The position numbers and the translations under genes were made by a program. Of a stretch of 64,000 nucleotides of DNA, positions 16,190-27,275 are shown in pieces (the first letter of the stretch is position 1; each line of letters starts with the position of its first letter). Below the pieces are notes generated by a model, which ran no database searches, was not told the DNA's origin, and worked only from the letters and a program-made list of their open reading frames with translations. Origin of the DNA: CAWCXF01 sp963799455 (GTDB lineage Bacteria > Pseudomonadota > Alphaproteobacteria > Rhodobacterales > Rhodobacteraceae). The DNA is taken from the NCBI GenBank assembly GCA_963799455.1, contig CAWCXF010000005.1, positions 248,001 through 312,000 on the forward strand, read 5' to 3'.

Positions 16190-17834
16190 GGCGGCGGGCG
16201 ATGACCTGGGCCTGGATCTCGGCCGCGCCCTCGAAGATGTTCAGGATCCGCGCGTCGCACAGCACGCGCGAGATCGGATACTCCAGCGCGAAGCCATTGC
16301 CCCCGTGGATCTGCACGCCCATGTCGGCGCACGACCACGCCACGCGGGCCGCGAGCAGCTTGGCCATGCCGGCCTCCAGGTCGCAGCGGCGGCCCGAATC
16401 CTTCTCGGCCGCGGCGAAGGCGGTGATCTGGCGCGCGGCCATGATCTCGGCCGCCATCATGGCGAGCTTGCCCGCCACGCGCGGGAACGCGACCAGGGGC
16501 CGGCCGAACTGGCGCCGCTCGCGGGCGTAGCGCAAGCTCAGGTCGAGCGCCGACTGCGCCACGCCCACGGCGCGCGCGGCGGTCTGGATGCGCGCGCTCT
16601 CGAAGGTGCGCATGAGCTGCTTGAAGCCCTGGCCCTCCTGCCCGCCGAGCAGGCCGTCGCCCGCGACGCGGAAGCCGTCGAACGCCAGCTCGTACTCCTT
16701 CATGCCGCGGTAGCCCAGCACTTCGATCTCGCCGCCCGTCAGGCCCGGATCGGGGAAGGGCGCCTCGTCGGTGCCGGGCGTCTTCTCGGCGAGGAACATC
16801 GACAGGCCGCGATGGTCACGGCTCTCGGGGTCGGTGCGCGCCAGCAGCGTCATGACCTGGGCGCGCGCGGCGTGGGTGATCCAGGTCTTGGCGCCCGTCA
16901 CCTGCCAGCCGTCGCCCTCGCGCACGGCGCGGGTGCGCAGCGCGCCGAGGTCGGAGCCGGTGTCGGGCTCGGTGAAGACGGCCGTGGGCAGGATCTCGCC
17001 GGAGGCGAGGCCCGGCAGCCAGCGGGCGCGCTGCTCGTCGGTGCCCCCGCCCAGGATCAGCTCGGCCGCGATCTCCGAGCGGGTGCCGAGCGAGCCCACC
17101 GCGATCCAGCCGCGCGACAGCTCCTCGGACACGACGCACATGGCGAGCTTCGACAGCCCGAGGCCCCCGTGCTCCTCGGGGATGGTCAGGCCGAAGACGC
17201 CCATCCCGGCCATCGCCTCGATCACCTCCATCGGCACCAGCGCGTCGGCGAGGTGCCAGGCTTGGGCGTGGGGCTCGACGCGCTCGACCGCGAAGCGGCG
17301 GAACTGCGCGCGCACCATCGCCATCTCGGCCCCGAGGCAGGGCTCGCCCACGGTGATCTCCGCGTCGCGCTCCTGCATGAGCGCGACAAGCCGCGCGCGC
17401 GAGCCTTGGGTGTTGCCCCGGGCCACCAGCCGCTCCACCGCCGCGACGCGCAGCGCCGCGTCGTCGATCCCCAGATCCCGCGGGCGGACGATCTCGCCCT
17501 GGCCCATCGGCAGCCCGCCCGAGAGCTGCGAGAGATACTCCGCCGCGGCGATGCCGAGGATCAGCGCCTCGACCTCGCCCAGCGCGTCCTCGTCGGCGAG
17601 CCGCCCGGCCCAGGCCCGCAGCTGGCGCAGCGCCTCGACCGTGGTGGCGATCCAGGCGAGGCCGTGGGCCGCGCCCTGATGCGCGTCGAGCCCCCCGCCC
17701 TCGGCCGCCAGCGCGCGGACGGCCTCGCGGGCGGCCCGCCCATGCGCCTCGGCGGCCGCGACGGCCTCGCCCAGGAGGGCCGTCAGCTCGGCGGAGGGCA
17801 GGGCGGGCGTCGGGCTCAGTTCGTCGCGGGGCAT
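16179..17834 (-). CDS. mcd: (2S)-methylsuccinyl-CoA dehydrogenase, long-form acyl-CoA dehydrogenase
   Basis: 551 residues. Beyond the standard acyl-CoA dehydrogenase fold there is a roughly 150-residue N-terminal extension with HQGAAHGLAWIATTVEALRQ and SQLSGGLPMGQGEIVRPRDL, a feature I associate with Mcd of the ethylmalonyl-CoA pathway. The FAD/CoA motifs FTEPDTGSDLGALRT, WITHAARAQVM and RRQFGRPLVAFPRVAGKLA are present, and the catalytic base is probably E535 in IFEGAAEIQ. Mcd oxidises (2S)-methylsuccinyl-CoA to mesaconyl-CoA during acetyl-CoA assimilation. No other gene of the pathway is in the window. Confidence 0.87.
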   Translation of the reverse strand: MPRDELSPTPALPSAELTALLGEAVAAAEAHGRAAREAVRALAAEGGGLDAHQGAAHGLAWIATTVEALRQLRAWAGRLADEDALGEVEALILGIAAAEYLSQLSGGLPMGQGEIVRPRDLGIDDAALRVAAVERLVARGNTQGSRARLVALMQERDAEITVGEPCLGAEMAMVRAQFRRFAVERVEPHAQAWHLADALVPMEVIEAMAGMGVFGLTIPEEHGGLGLSKLAMCVVSEELSRGWIAVGSLGTRSEIAAELILGGGTDEQRARWLPGLASGEILPTAVFTEPDTGSDLGALRTRAVREGDGWQVTGAKTWITHAARAQVMTLLARTDPESRDHRGLSMFLAEKTPGTDEAPFPDPGLTGGEIEVLGYRGMKEYELAFDGFRVAGDGLLGGQEGQGFKQLMRTFESARIQTAARAVGVAQSALDLSLRYARERRQFGRPLVAFPRVAGKLAMMAAEIMAARQITAFAAAEKDSGRRCDLEAGMAKLLAARVAWSCADMGVQIHGGNGFALEYPISRVLCDARILNIFEGAAEIQAQVIARRLMA

Positions 17835-18044
17835 CTCTCACTCCGGTTGGCGGTCGCTCGGACACTCCGGGCGGGATAGGATCTTCGCAGGTGCAGCGCA
17901 ACATCGCGTCGCCTCGGGGCATCCTGGCCTACGATCATGGCGCGGGCGGGGCGCGTGGCGCGCGCGACCGCGGCCGCCCTCCGCGGCGGGGCCGGCGGCC
18001 GTGCGCCCTCGCCTCCGACCGCGCGCCGGGCTATCGCGGCGCCC

Positions 18045-18800
18045 ATGGACCTCGCGCCCCTCGCCTGGCTCGGCGCCGTCGCCGTCACGCTCTTCGCGGG
18101 CTTCGTCAAGGGCGCGGTGGGCTTCGCGCTGCCGCTCATCATGGTGTCGGGGCTCAGCGCGTTCCTCGACCCGCTGACGGCGGTGGGCGCGATCATCCTG
18201 CCGGTCGTGGTCTCGAACGCGCTCCAGACTTTCCGCACGGGATGGCGCCCGGCGCTCTCGGCCGTGTCCGAGCACCGCCGCTACGTGGCCACCGTCTTCG
18301 TGGCGATCCTGCTCTTCGCGCAGCTCGTGCCGCGGATCGACCCGCGCGTGTTCGTGCTCGTCCTGGGCGTGCCGACCGTGGCGCTCTCCGGCCTCCAGCT
18401 CGCCGGCTGGCGCCCCTCGATCGCGCCCGCCCACAGGCGGGCGGCCGAGTGGACGGCGGGCCTGATCTCGGGCGCGCTGGGCGGGCTCGCGGGCACCTGG
18501 GGGCCTACGACGGTGCTCTACCTGCTGGCGATCGGCACGTCGAAGAGCCGTCAGATGGTGGTCCAGGGGGTGATCTACGGCGCGGGCTCGGTGGCGCTGC
18601 TCGCGGCGCATCTCGCCTCGGGCGTGCTCGACGCGCGCACGGCGCCGCTCTCGGCGGCGCTGCTGGCGCCGGCGCTCCTGGGGATGTGGGCGGGCTTCAA
18701 GTTGGGCGACCGGCTCGACCAGGACCGCTTCCGGCGGATCACGCTGATCGTGCTGACGGTGGCGGGGCTCAACCTGATCCGGCGGGGCCTTGCGGGGTGA
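18045..18800 (+). CDS. TauE/SafE family sulfite exporter-type permease
   Basis: 251 residues from ATG 18045 with about eight hydrophobic helices. The duplicated family motif is visible as FAGFVKGAVGFALPLIMVSG in the first half and SGALGGLAGTWGPTTVLYLL in the second. Starts further upstream (17937) would only add a non-hydrophobic arginine/alanine-rich leader and are less likely. Family members export sulfite, sulfoacetate or other small anions; the substrate is not evident. The stop overlaps the next gene in GTGA, suggesting an operon. Confidence 0.88.
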   Translation: MDLAPLAWLGAVAVTLFAGFVKGAVGFALPLIMVSGLSAFLDPLTAVGAIILPVVVSNALQTFRTGWRPALSAVSEHRRYVATVFVAILLFAQLVPRIDPRVFVLVLGVPTVALSGLQLAGWRPSIAPAHRRAAEWTAGLISGALGGLAGTWGPTTVLYLLAIGTSKSRQMVVQGVIYGAGSVALLAAHLASGVLDARTAPLSAALLAPALLGMWAGFKLGDRLDQDRFRRITLIVLTVAGLNLIRRGLAG

Positions 18801-19599
18801 GGCTGATCTGCCTCGACGCCTGGGGCGGGCGGCTCGCGGGGCCCCTGCTCGCGTATCTCGGCGAGGCCGCCCCCGACATCCTCTGCCTCCAGGAGGTCAC
18901 GCGCGCGCCGGTCCCGCATCCCGGCCAGCTGTGGTTTTGCGGCGGCGCCGAGCCGCTCCTCCAGTGGCCCGACCTCTTCGAGGACGTCCGCGGCGTCCTG
19001 CCCGAGCACGAGGCCGCGTTCTGCCCCTCCATGCGGGGCGATCCGTTCGACGCGGGCGGCCGGGCCGTGCGCTCTGAGTTCGGCATCGCCACCTTCGTGC
19101 GGCGGGACCTCCCCGTGATCGGCCAGGTGCAGGGCTTCGTCCACGGCGACTTCCGCGCGGGCGGTTGGGGCCCGCCGCCGGTGCCCCGGTGCCTGCACGG
19201 CGTCCGGCTCGGGGCCTGCGGGGCGCGCACGGTCCGGCCTTGCGGGTCGCGCACCTGCACGGGCTGCGCGACCCGGCGGGCAAGCGCGACACCCCGGCGC
19301 GCGCGGCGCAGGCGGAGCGGATCGTCGGGCTGCTGGGCGCGCTGGGTGCTGCGGACGAGCCCTTGATCCTGTGCGGCGACCTCAACCTGCTGCCGGGCAG
19401 CGCGACCTTCGACCGGCTCGCCCGCCTGGGGCTGCGCGACCTGGTGGGCTATGCGGACACGCGCACGAGCTACTGCCGCAAGACGCCCCGGAGCGCCGAC
19501 TACCTCCTCGTGACGCCCGACGTGCCCGTGGCGCGCTTCGAGGTGGCGACGGCGCCCGAGGTCTCCGACCATCGGCCGCTGCGGCTGGACCTGCTCTGA
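18797..19599 (+). CDS. Endonuclease/exonuclease/phosphatase family protein, frameshifted
   Basis: From GTG 18797 the protein begins VRLICLDAWGGRLAGPLLAY and has APDILCLQEVTRAP, with the catalytic glutamate of the DNase I-like fold, and FGIATFVRRDLPVIGQVQGF. At about 19230 the coding signal shifts frame and resumes as LRVAHLHGLRDPAGKRDTPA, ILCGDLNLLPGSATF and ATAPEVSDHRPLRLDLL, giving the catalytic aspartate/asparagine and SDH motifs. One base added or removed would give a normal protein of about 267 residues. Substrate unknown. Located directly after the TauE-type permease. Confidence 0.78.
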
Positions 19600-19620
19600 G
19601 CCGCGCGGCGGTCGCCGGGG

Positions 19621-20171
19621 TCAGCCGGCCGCGCTGCGGGGGCCGGGGGCGCGGCTGATCTCGGGCGGGCCGGCGCAGAGGCCCAGGAGCCGCGGCGCCT
19701 CGGAGGCCGGCACGACCTCGAAGGCCACCCGCAGGAGCGTGCGCCCGTCCTGCACCACCTCGAAGCTCCAGGGCCCCTCGACCATCTCGTAGGGGTGGTC
19801 GAAGGTGTAGAGCGCGTATCGACGCTGGCCGCGGTCGAGGGCGGCGGTCGTGCGCTGCTCGGTCGCGCCGATCCCGCGGAAGGGGGGATGGCGGAGGATC
19901 TGAATCGCGTCGGGCGCGTCCGCCAGGGCCTCGGCGCGGTAGCCGAAGCTGAGGCCGGGCGAGGCGGGCACCGTGAGCGTGCGCGCCCTGAGCTCGACCT
20001 CGTCCACGATCTCGACGAAGCCCGACACGGTGCCGGGCGCAGGCGTCCGCTCGCCGGTGCGCTCGGTGCAGAAGATGCCGGCCTCGACCGCCGCAACCGC
20101 CGCCCCGTCGGCCTCGATCCCCTGGGCCCGGGCCCCGGCCGCCGCGAGCGCCAGCAGGAGCGCGGCGCGGA

Positions 20172-20175
<4 letters not shown>
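19621..20175 (-). CDS. DUF3859 domain protein, secreted
   Basis: 184 residues from GTG 20175 (overlapping the pckA stop). The first 18 residues, VIRAALLLALAAAGARAQG, are a signal peptide with an ARAQ cleavage site. The mature part has VEAGIFCTERTGERTPAPGT, VSGFVEIVDEVELRARTLTV and YTFDHPYEMVEGPWSFEVV, the pattern of DUF3859 proteins of Rhodobacterales. Predicted to be periplasmic and of unknown function. It is translationally coupled to pckA. Confidence 0.82.
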
Positions 20176-21785
<1,610 letters not shown>

Positions 21786-22135
21786 CTCAAGAGCTCCTCG
21801 GGGCCAGCACATCGATCTATCGCCCGCCCGGCGGGCGCGGCACATCCCGCCCGCCCGGCGGGCGCGCACGCGACATCCTGCCCCATCGCCTGGGGCCGGC
21901 ACAACCGGTGGCCGAGGGGTTTAGCGCCACCGGTTCGCGCTATCAGCGGCGGCGTCCGCGGCGGTCCACCGAAGGCGCGAGCCCCCGGAGGGCGGGATTA
22001 GGCATCCTTTAGGGATCGGTGGTGCATCACCATGGCGGCGCCAAGGCGATTCGGCGGCGTCGAGGGAGCCTCGCTCCGGACCAGGATGGCCCGTGACGCG
22101 CCCGCACCCACGACAGCACGCAAGGGGGCCTGCCC
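21786..22135. promoter_or_regulatory. pckA-chvI divergent intergenic region with two copies of a 19-bp hairpin repeat
   Basis: 350 bases between divergent starts. Two identical 19-bp direct repeats, CGCCCGCCCGGCGGGCGCG, lie at 21821-21839 and 21848-21866, each nearly self-complementary, in the 5' leader or promoter of pckA. This region must hold the promoters of both genes; no clear -35/-10 could be assigned. The rest contains no gene. Confidence 0.6.
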
Positions 22136-22834
22136 ATGTCGCGCATCGCGCTCGTTGACGACGACCGCAACATCCTGACCTCGGTGACGATGACGCTGGA
22201 GGCAGAGGGCTTCGAGGTCGAATCCTATTCCGATGGCGCCTCGGCGCTCGACGCGCTCACCAAGCGCCCGCCCGAGCTCGCCGTGCTCGACATCAAGATG
22301 CCGCGCATGGACGGCATGGATCTGCTGTCGCGCCTGCGCCAGCGCTCCGCCGTGCCGGTGATCTTCCTCACCTCCAAGGACGACGAGATCGACGAGGTGC
22401 TGGGGCTCAGGATGGGTGCGGACGACTACATGAGGAAGCCCTTCTCCCAGCGCCTGCTCGTGGAGCGCATCCGCGCCATCCTGCGCCGGCGCGACGCCAA
22501 GGAGGCCGCCGCCGGCCCCGAGGCCGAGCCCGCGACCCTCGAGCGCGGCTTGCTGACGATGGATCCGCTGCGCCATGCGGTGACCTGGCGCGGGGCGCCG
22601 GTGACGCTCACCGTCACCGAGTTCCTGCTCTTGCAGGCGCTCGCCCAGCGCCCGGGCTTCGTCAAGAGCCGCGACGCGCTGATGGACGTGGCCTACGACG
22701 ACCAGGTCTACGTGGACGACCGCACCATCGACAGCCACATCAAGCGGCTGAGGAAGAAGATGCGCGCCGTCGATCCCGAGTTCTGCGCGATCGAGACGCT
22801 CTACGGCATCGGCTACCGCTACAACGAGGAGTGA
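22136..22834 (+). CDS. chvI: Response regulator ChvI, OmpR/PhoB type
   Basis: 232 residues. The receiver domain has the acidic pocket at D8-D10, phospho-acceptor D52 in VLDIKMPRMDG, T79/S80 and K101 in MRKPF. The C-terminal winged helix includes VTEFLLLQALAQRPGFVKSR and DDRTIDSHIKRLRKKM, ending IETLYGIGYRYNEE. ChvI partners ChvG and in alphaproteobacteria controls acid/envelope stress genes and pckA. It is followed by chvG after 43 bases. Confidence 0.95.
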   Translation: MSRIALVDDDRNILTSVTMTLEAEGFEVESYSDGASALDALTKRPPELAVLDIKMPRMDGMDLLSRLRQRSAVPVIFLTSKDDEIDEVLGLRMGADDYMRKPFSQRLLVERIRAILRRRDAKEAAAGPEAEPATLERGLLTMDPLRHAVTWRGAPVTLTVTEFLLLQALAQRPGFVKSRDALMDVAYDDQVYVDDRTIDSHIKRLRKKMRAVDPEFCAIETLYGIGYRYNEE

Positions 22835-22877
22835 GGCGTGGCCGCCTCGCTCCGAAGCCCGATCCGGAGGCGCCCCC

Positions 22878-24938
22878 ATGGCCCATGCGCCCGGCGCCCC
22901 TGAGATGACCGCGCGCCCCGGCCGGCCTCGGCCGGGGATCCGTCCGCCGCGCGGGCTATCAAGCCTGCGCGGCGCGAACGGGGATCACGCGCCCTCCGAC
23001 GGCGGGGCCGGCCCCGGCGACGCCGCGCGCCGGGGCGAGGCGGCGGGCGTCCGGCCCCCCGCCCCCGAGCCCCCCGCCCCCGAGCCCCCCGCCCCCGAGC
23101 CCCCCGCCCCCGAGCCGCCCGTCCCCGAGCCGCCCGTCCCCAAGCCGCCCGTCCTGGAGGCGGCGAGCCTTGAGCCGCCGGCGCGGCGGCCGTGGCGCGT
23201 GTCGCTGCGCCGCTCGCCGCTGGCGCGCCGGATCGTGGCCTACAACCTCGTGGCGCTGGCGCTCCTGGTGGCGGGCGTCCTCCATCTCGACCCGTTCCGC
23301 GACGGGCTGGTGATCCAGCGCGAGCGCGCGCTGATCGTCGAGGCCCAGCTCATCGCCGCCGCCGTCGAGGCCCGGCTCGCGCCCGCCCCCGCCGGTCCCG
23401 CCGCCCGCCCCGTCGCCGACCGGGCCGCCCTGGCCACGGCGCTGCGCGGGGTCGCCCTGCCCGAGGGGATCGAGGTTCAGATCTTCGACGCGACCGGCGC
23501 GAGGGCCGCGGCCTCCTCCAGCCGCGCCGCGCCTCGGCTGGCCGCGCCCGACCTCGACGCCGAGGCGCCCGGTCGACCCGGCGGCACCGCGATCTCGGAC
23601 GCGCTCGACGCGCTGCGCGCGGCGCTCCCCTCCCGCCCCGCGTCGCCCGCGCGACGGGAGGGGCTCGGGCGCGTGGCGGCGATGGTGCCCGGGGCGCTCG
23701 CGGGAGGGGTGCTCACCGAGGTCGTGAAGAACCCCGAGGGCCATCCGGGCGCCGGCCCCGCCTTCCGCGTCGCCGTGCCCGTCGAGCGCGGCGGGCGGCC
23801 CGGGGGCGCGCTCGTGGTCACCAGCGCCGGCGGGGTGATCGAGGGGCTGGCGCGCGCCGACCGGGAGGCGGTGCTGCGCCTCTTCGCGCTGGCCATCGCG
23901 GTCTCGATCGGGCTCGGGCTCGCGCTCGCCTCGACCATCGCGGGGCCCTTGTCGGAGCTCGCCCACGCGGCGGAGGCCGGGCGCGGGGGCTCGGCCGCCA
24001 AGGTCCGCATCCCGGACCTGACGGCGCGGCGCGACGAGATCGGGCGGCTGTCGGGCGCGCTCAGGGGGCTGGTGGACGCGCTGCTCGAGCGGCTCGACGC
24101 GGAGGCGCGCTTCGCCGCGGACGTGGCGCACGAGATCAAGAACCCGCTCGCCTCGCTGGGCTCGGCCGCGAGCGCGCTCAAGGCCGCGCGTCCCGACCAG
24201 ACCGAGCGGCTGATGGGCGTGATCGAGCACGACCTACGCCGGCTCGACCGGCTCGTCAGCGACATCTCGAACGCCTCGCGCCTCGACGGGGAGCTGGTGC
24301 GCGAGGCCGAGGCGCCGTTCGACCTGACGCGCCTGCTCGCGGGGCTCGTCGAGCATCTGAGCCTCGGCGCCGCCGAGCGCGGCGTGACGCTCACCGCCGA
24401 GCTGCCGCGGCGCCCGATCGTCGTGCGCGGGCTCGAGGCGCGGCTGGCGCAGGTGTTCGTCAACCTGATCGACAACGCGGTGTCGTTCTGCGAGCCGGGC
24501 GGGTCGGTGCGGATCCGGGCGCGACGGCAGGGCGACCGCGTGCTGGTGAGCGTCGAGGACACCGGCCCCGGCATCCCCGAGGCGGCGCTGGGGCGGATCT
24601 TCGAGCGCTTCTACTCCGAGCGCCCCGAGGGGCAGTTCGGCGACAATTCGGGCCTGGGGCTGGCCATCTCCAAGCAGATCGTGGAGGCTCACGGCGGCGT
24701 GGTCTGGGCCGAGAACATCCGGCCCGGGACCGCTCGGCTCCAAGCCGTCGGGGCCGAGGCCTCCCCCGCCGAGGCCGCCGAACCCGAGGCCGCCGAACCC
24801 GAGGGCGCCGGACCCGAAGCCGCCCGACCCGAGATCCTCCGAGGCGCCGATGCCCCCGCGAGCCCGAAGCCGCCCGATGGAGACCCCGGCGCGCCCGCCC
24901 CGCTGGGCGCGCGCCTCGTCGTCGGCCTGCCGGCGTGA
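22878..24938 (+). CDS. chvG: Sensor histidine kinase ChvG with unusual insertions
   Basis: 686 residues. Order: a low-complexity N-terminus with seven PAPEP-type pentapeptides (60-95, 15-bp tandem repeat), TM1 about 117-135, a periplasmic domain, TM2 about 336-356, HAMP, H-box FAADVAHEIKNPLASLGSA with H418, N-box FVNLIDNAVSF, G1 EDTGPGIPE and G2 GLGLAISKQIVEAHGG. After WAEN (613) a segment of about 60 residues rich in Ala, Pro and Glu (616-674) precedes the terminal LGARLVVGLPA strand, which in ChvG/EnvZ-type kinases normally follows within a few residues. Both insertions appear repeat-driven. It senses envelope signals and phosphorylates ChvI. Confidence 0.93.
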   Translation: MAHAPGAPEMTARPGRPRPGIRPPRGLSSLRGANGDHAPSDGGAGPGDAARRGEAAGVRPPAPEPPAPEPPAPEPPAPEPPVPEPPVPKPPVLEAASLEPPARRPWRVSLRRSPLARRIVAYNLVALALLVAGVLHLDPFRDGLVIQRERALIVEAQLIAAAVEARLAPAPAGPAARPVADRAALATALRGVALPEGIEVQIFDATGARAAASSSRAAPRLAAPDLDAEAPGRPGGTAISDALDALRAALPSRPASPARREGLGRVAAMVPGALAGGVLTEVVKNPEGHPGAGPAFRVAVPVERGGRPGGALVVTSAGGVIEGLARADREAVLRLFALAIAVSIGLGLALASTIAGPLSELAHAAEAGRGGSAAKVRIPDLTARRDEIGRLSGALRGLVDALLERLDAEARFAADVAHEIKNPLASLGSAASALKAARPDQTERLMGVIEHDLRRLDRLVSDISNASRLDGELVREAEAPFDLTRLLAGLVEHLSLGAAERGVTLTAELPRRPIVVRGLEARLAQVFVNLIDNAVSFCEPGGSVRIRARRQGDRVLVSVEDTGPGIPEAALGRIFERFYSERPEGQFGDNSGLGLAISKQIVEAHGGVVWAENIRPGTARLQAVGAEASPAEAAEPEAAEPEGAGPEAARPEILRGADAPASPKPPDGDPGAPAPLGARLVVGLPA

Positions 24939-24987
24939 GGGGGGACGGGGTGAGCCCGCCGCCCCCACCGGCGCCGAGGGCGACGGC

Positions 24988-25475
<488 letters not shown>

Positions 25476-25486
<11 letters not shown>

Positions 25487-26552
25487 TCCCGACACCGCGC
25501 CCGCCGGCGCCGGTGCGCCCGCGGGGGGGCGCCCGCCGGTGGTGCTCGTCACCGGGCCGTCGGGCGCGGGGCGCTCGACCGTCATCGCGGCGCTCGAGGA
25601 TCTCGGCTTCGAGGCGATCGACAACCTGCCGCTGTCGCTGCTGCCGCGGCTCCTGGAGCGCGCGCCCGAGGGGGCGCTGGCGCTCGGGCTCGACGCGCGC
25701 AACCGCGACTTCGAGGGGCGCGCGCTGATCGCTGCGGCCCAAGGCCTGGGCGCGCGGCCCGATCTCGCCGCCGAGACGCTCTACCTCGACTGCCGCGCGG
25801 AGGTGCTGCTGCGCCGCTACGCCGAGACCCGCCGCCGCCATCCCATGGCCGCGGACGGGGATCCGGCGACGGGCGTCGCGCGCGAGGCCGCGGCGCTCGC
25901 GGGCCTGCGCGAGCGGGCCTCGGCGCTGATCGACACCTCCGAGATGACCCCCCACGAGCTGCGCGCCGAGATCGCGCGCCGCTACGGCGCCCGCGCCCGG
26001 GGCCCGGGCGCGGGCGGGGGCGCGCCGGCCGTCGTGCTGGCCTCGTTCTCCTACCGCCGCGGCATCCCCGCGGGCATCGACACCGCCCTCGACTGCCGCC
26101 TGCTGCGCAACCCCCACTGGGAGCCCTCCTTGCGCGAGCGCGACGGCACCGATCCGGAGGTGGCGGCCTATGTCGGGGCCGACCCGCGCTACGGCGCGTT
26201 CCTCGACGCCGCGCTCGCGCTGGCGCGGCTGATCCTGCCCGCGCGCGACGCCCATGGCCGCGCCCCCGCCTCGATGGGCCTGGGCTGCACCGGCGGGCAA
26301 CACCGCAGCGTCGCGGTGGCCGAGGCGGTGGCCCGAGCCCTTGCGGCGGACGGGGTGGGGGTGTCTATTCGTCACCGTGAGCTCGAGCGCCGCACCGCGG
26401 CGGGATCGCCGCACACCCATTCGGAGGGGAGCCCGGCCGGGCGACCGGATGGGCGGCCGGACGGGCGCCCGCATCCGCCGCGAGGCGCCGGTGCGGGCCC
26501 GGACGGAGGCTTGGGTGCGGCGCCGGGTCGGGCGGGGCGGGGGGCTGCGTGA
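25476..26552 (+). CDS. rapZ: RNase adapter protein RapZ (YvcJ family P-loop protein)
   Basis: About 358 residues from ATG 25476 (an in-frame ATG at 25458 lies inside hprK). N-terminal P-loop VLVTGPSGAGRSTVIAALED, then FEAIDNLPLSLLPRLL, YLDCRAEVLLRRYAETRRRH and, in the C-terminal RNA-binding half, VVLASFSYRRGIPAGID and GLGCTGGQHRSVAVAEAVAR. In other bacteria RapZ binds small RNAs or nucleotides and links cell-envelope metabolism to RNA decay. The C-terminal 60 residues form a Gly/Pro/Arg-rich tail not usual in the family. It lies between hprK and the EIIA gene, the conserved order. Confidence 0.93.
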
Positions 26553-26941
26553 TCGGCATCGTCATCGTGGCGCATGGGGGGCTGGCGGGTGAGTATCTCG
26601 CCGCGATGGAGCACGTCGTGGGCTTCATGCCCGGCGTGCGCGCGGTGGCGATCGAGCCCGATTGCGACCGCGCCCGCAAGCAGTGGGAGATCTGCGAGGC
26701 CGCCGACGCGGTGGACGAGGGCCAGGGCGTCGTGGTCGTCACCGACATGTTCGGCGGATCGCCCTCGAACCTCAGCCTGCCCGCCTGCGGCCCGGCCGAC
26801 CGCAAGATCCTCTACGGGGCCAACCTGCCGATGCTGATCAAGCTCGCCAAGTCGCGCGCCCAGCCCGTGGACATCGCCGTGCGCCGCGCGCTCGCCGCCG
26901 GGCGCAAGTACATCGACAGCTTCGACGGCACCGCCGCATGA
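26549..26941 (+). CDS. PTS EIIA component, mannose-type (PTS-Ntr regulatory)
   Basis: 130 residues from GTG 26549, overlapping the rapZ stop by 4 bases. The sequence begins VIGIVIVAHGGLAGEYLAAM, with the phospho-accepting histidine at H9, and has VVVVTDMFGGSPSNLSLPAC and ANLPMLIKLAKSR, the EIIA-Man fold. In alphaproteobacteria this protein takes phosphate from HPr and has regulatory rather than transport roles. Confidence 0.93.
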   Translation: MIGIVIVAHGGLAGEYLAAMEHVVGFMPGVRAVAIEPDCDRARKQWEICEAADAVDEGQGVVVVTDMFGGSPSNLSLPACGPADRKILYGANLPMLIKLAKSRAQPVDIAVRRALAAGRKYIDSFDGTAA

Positions 26942-26995
26942 AGGGCGGCCGGTGAGGCTCCCGACAGCGAGGTGGCGGGCCGCGGGGCGCGCGCC

Positions 26996-27274
26996 GTGAG
27001 CGAGGCCTGCGAGCGCGTCCTGACGATCGTCAACGAGAAGGGGCTGCACGCGCGCGCCTCGGCGCGCCTGGTCGAGGTGGTGGAGCGGTTCGACGCGCGC
27101 GCGGAGGTCTCGCGCGACGGGCTCTCGGCCGCGGGCGACTCGATCATGGGGCTCTTGATGCTGGCCGCCTCGTGCGGCACCCGGATCGAGGTGCGCACCT
27201 GGGGCCCCGAGGCCGAGGCGCTGATGGAGGGCATGGCCGCGCTGGTCGCCGACCGCTTCGGCGAGGGCGCCTGA
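26996..27274 (+). CDS. ptsH: Phosphocarrier protein HPr
   Basis: About 92 residues from GTG 26996. The phosphorylation site ending NEKGLHARAS (H18) and the regulatory serine region AAGDSIMGLLMLAASCGTRI (S49), target of HprK, are intact. It passes phosphate from EI-Ntr to EIIA. The gap to the EIIA gene is small; an upstream GTG at 26972 would add eight residues. Confidence 0.92.
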   Translation: MSEACERVLTIVNEKGLHARASARLVEVVERFDARAEVSRDGLSAAGDSIMGLLMLAASCGTRIEVRTWGPEAEALMEGMAALVADRFGEGA

Positions 27275-27275
27275 G

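Noticed and set aside
18281..18496. Short minus-strand frames inside the TauE-type permease.
   Set aside because: They have no family resemblance; the plus strand encodes a clear eight-helix permease across the same bases.
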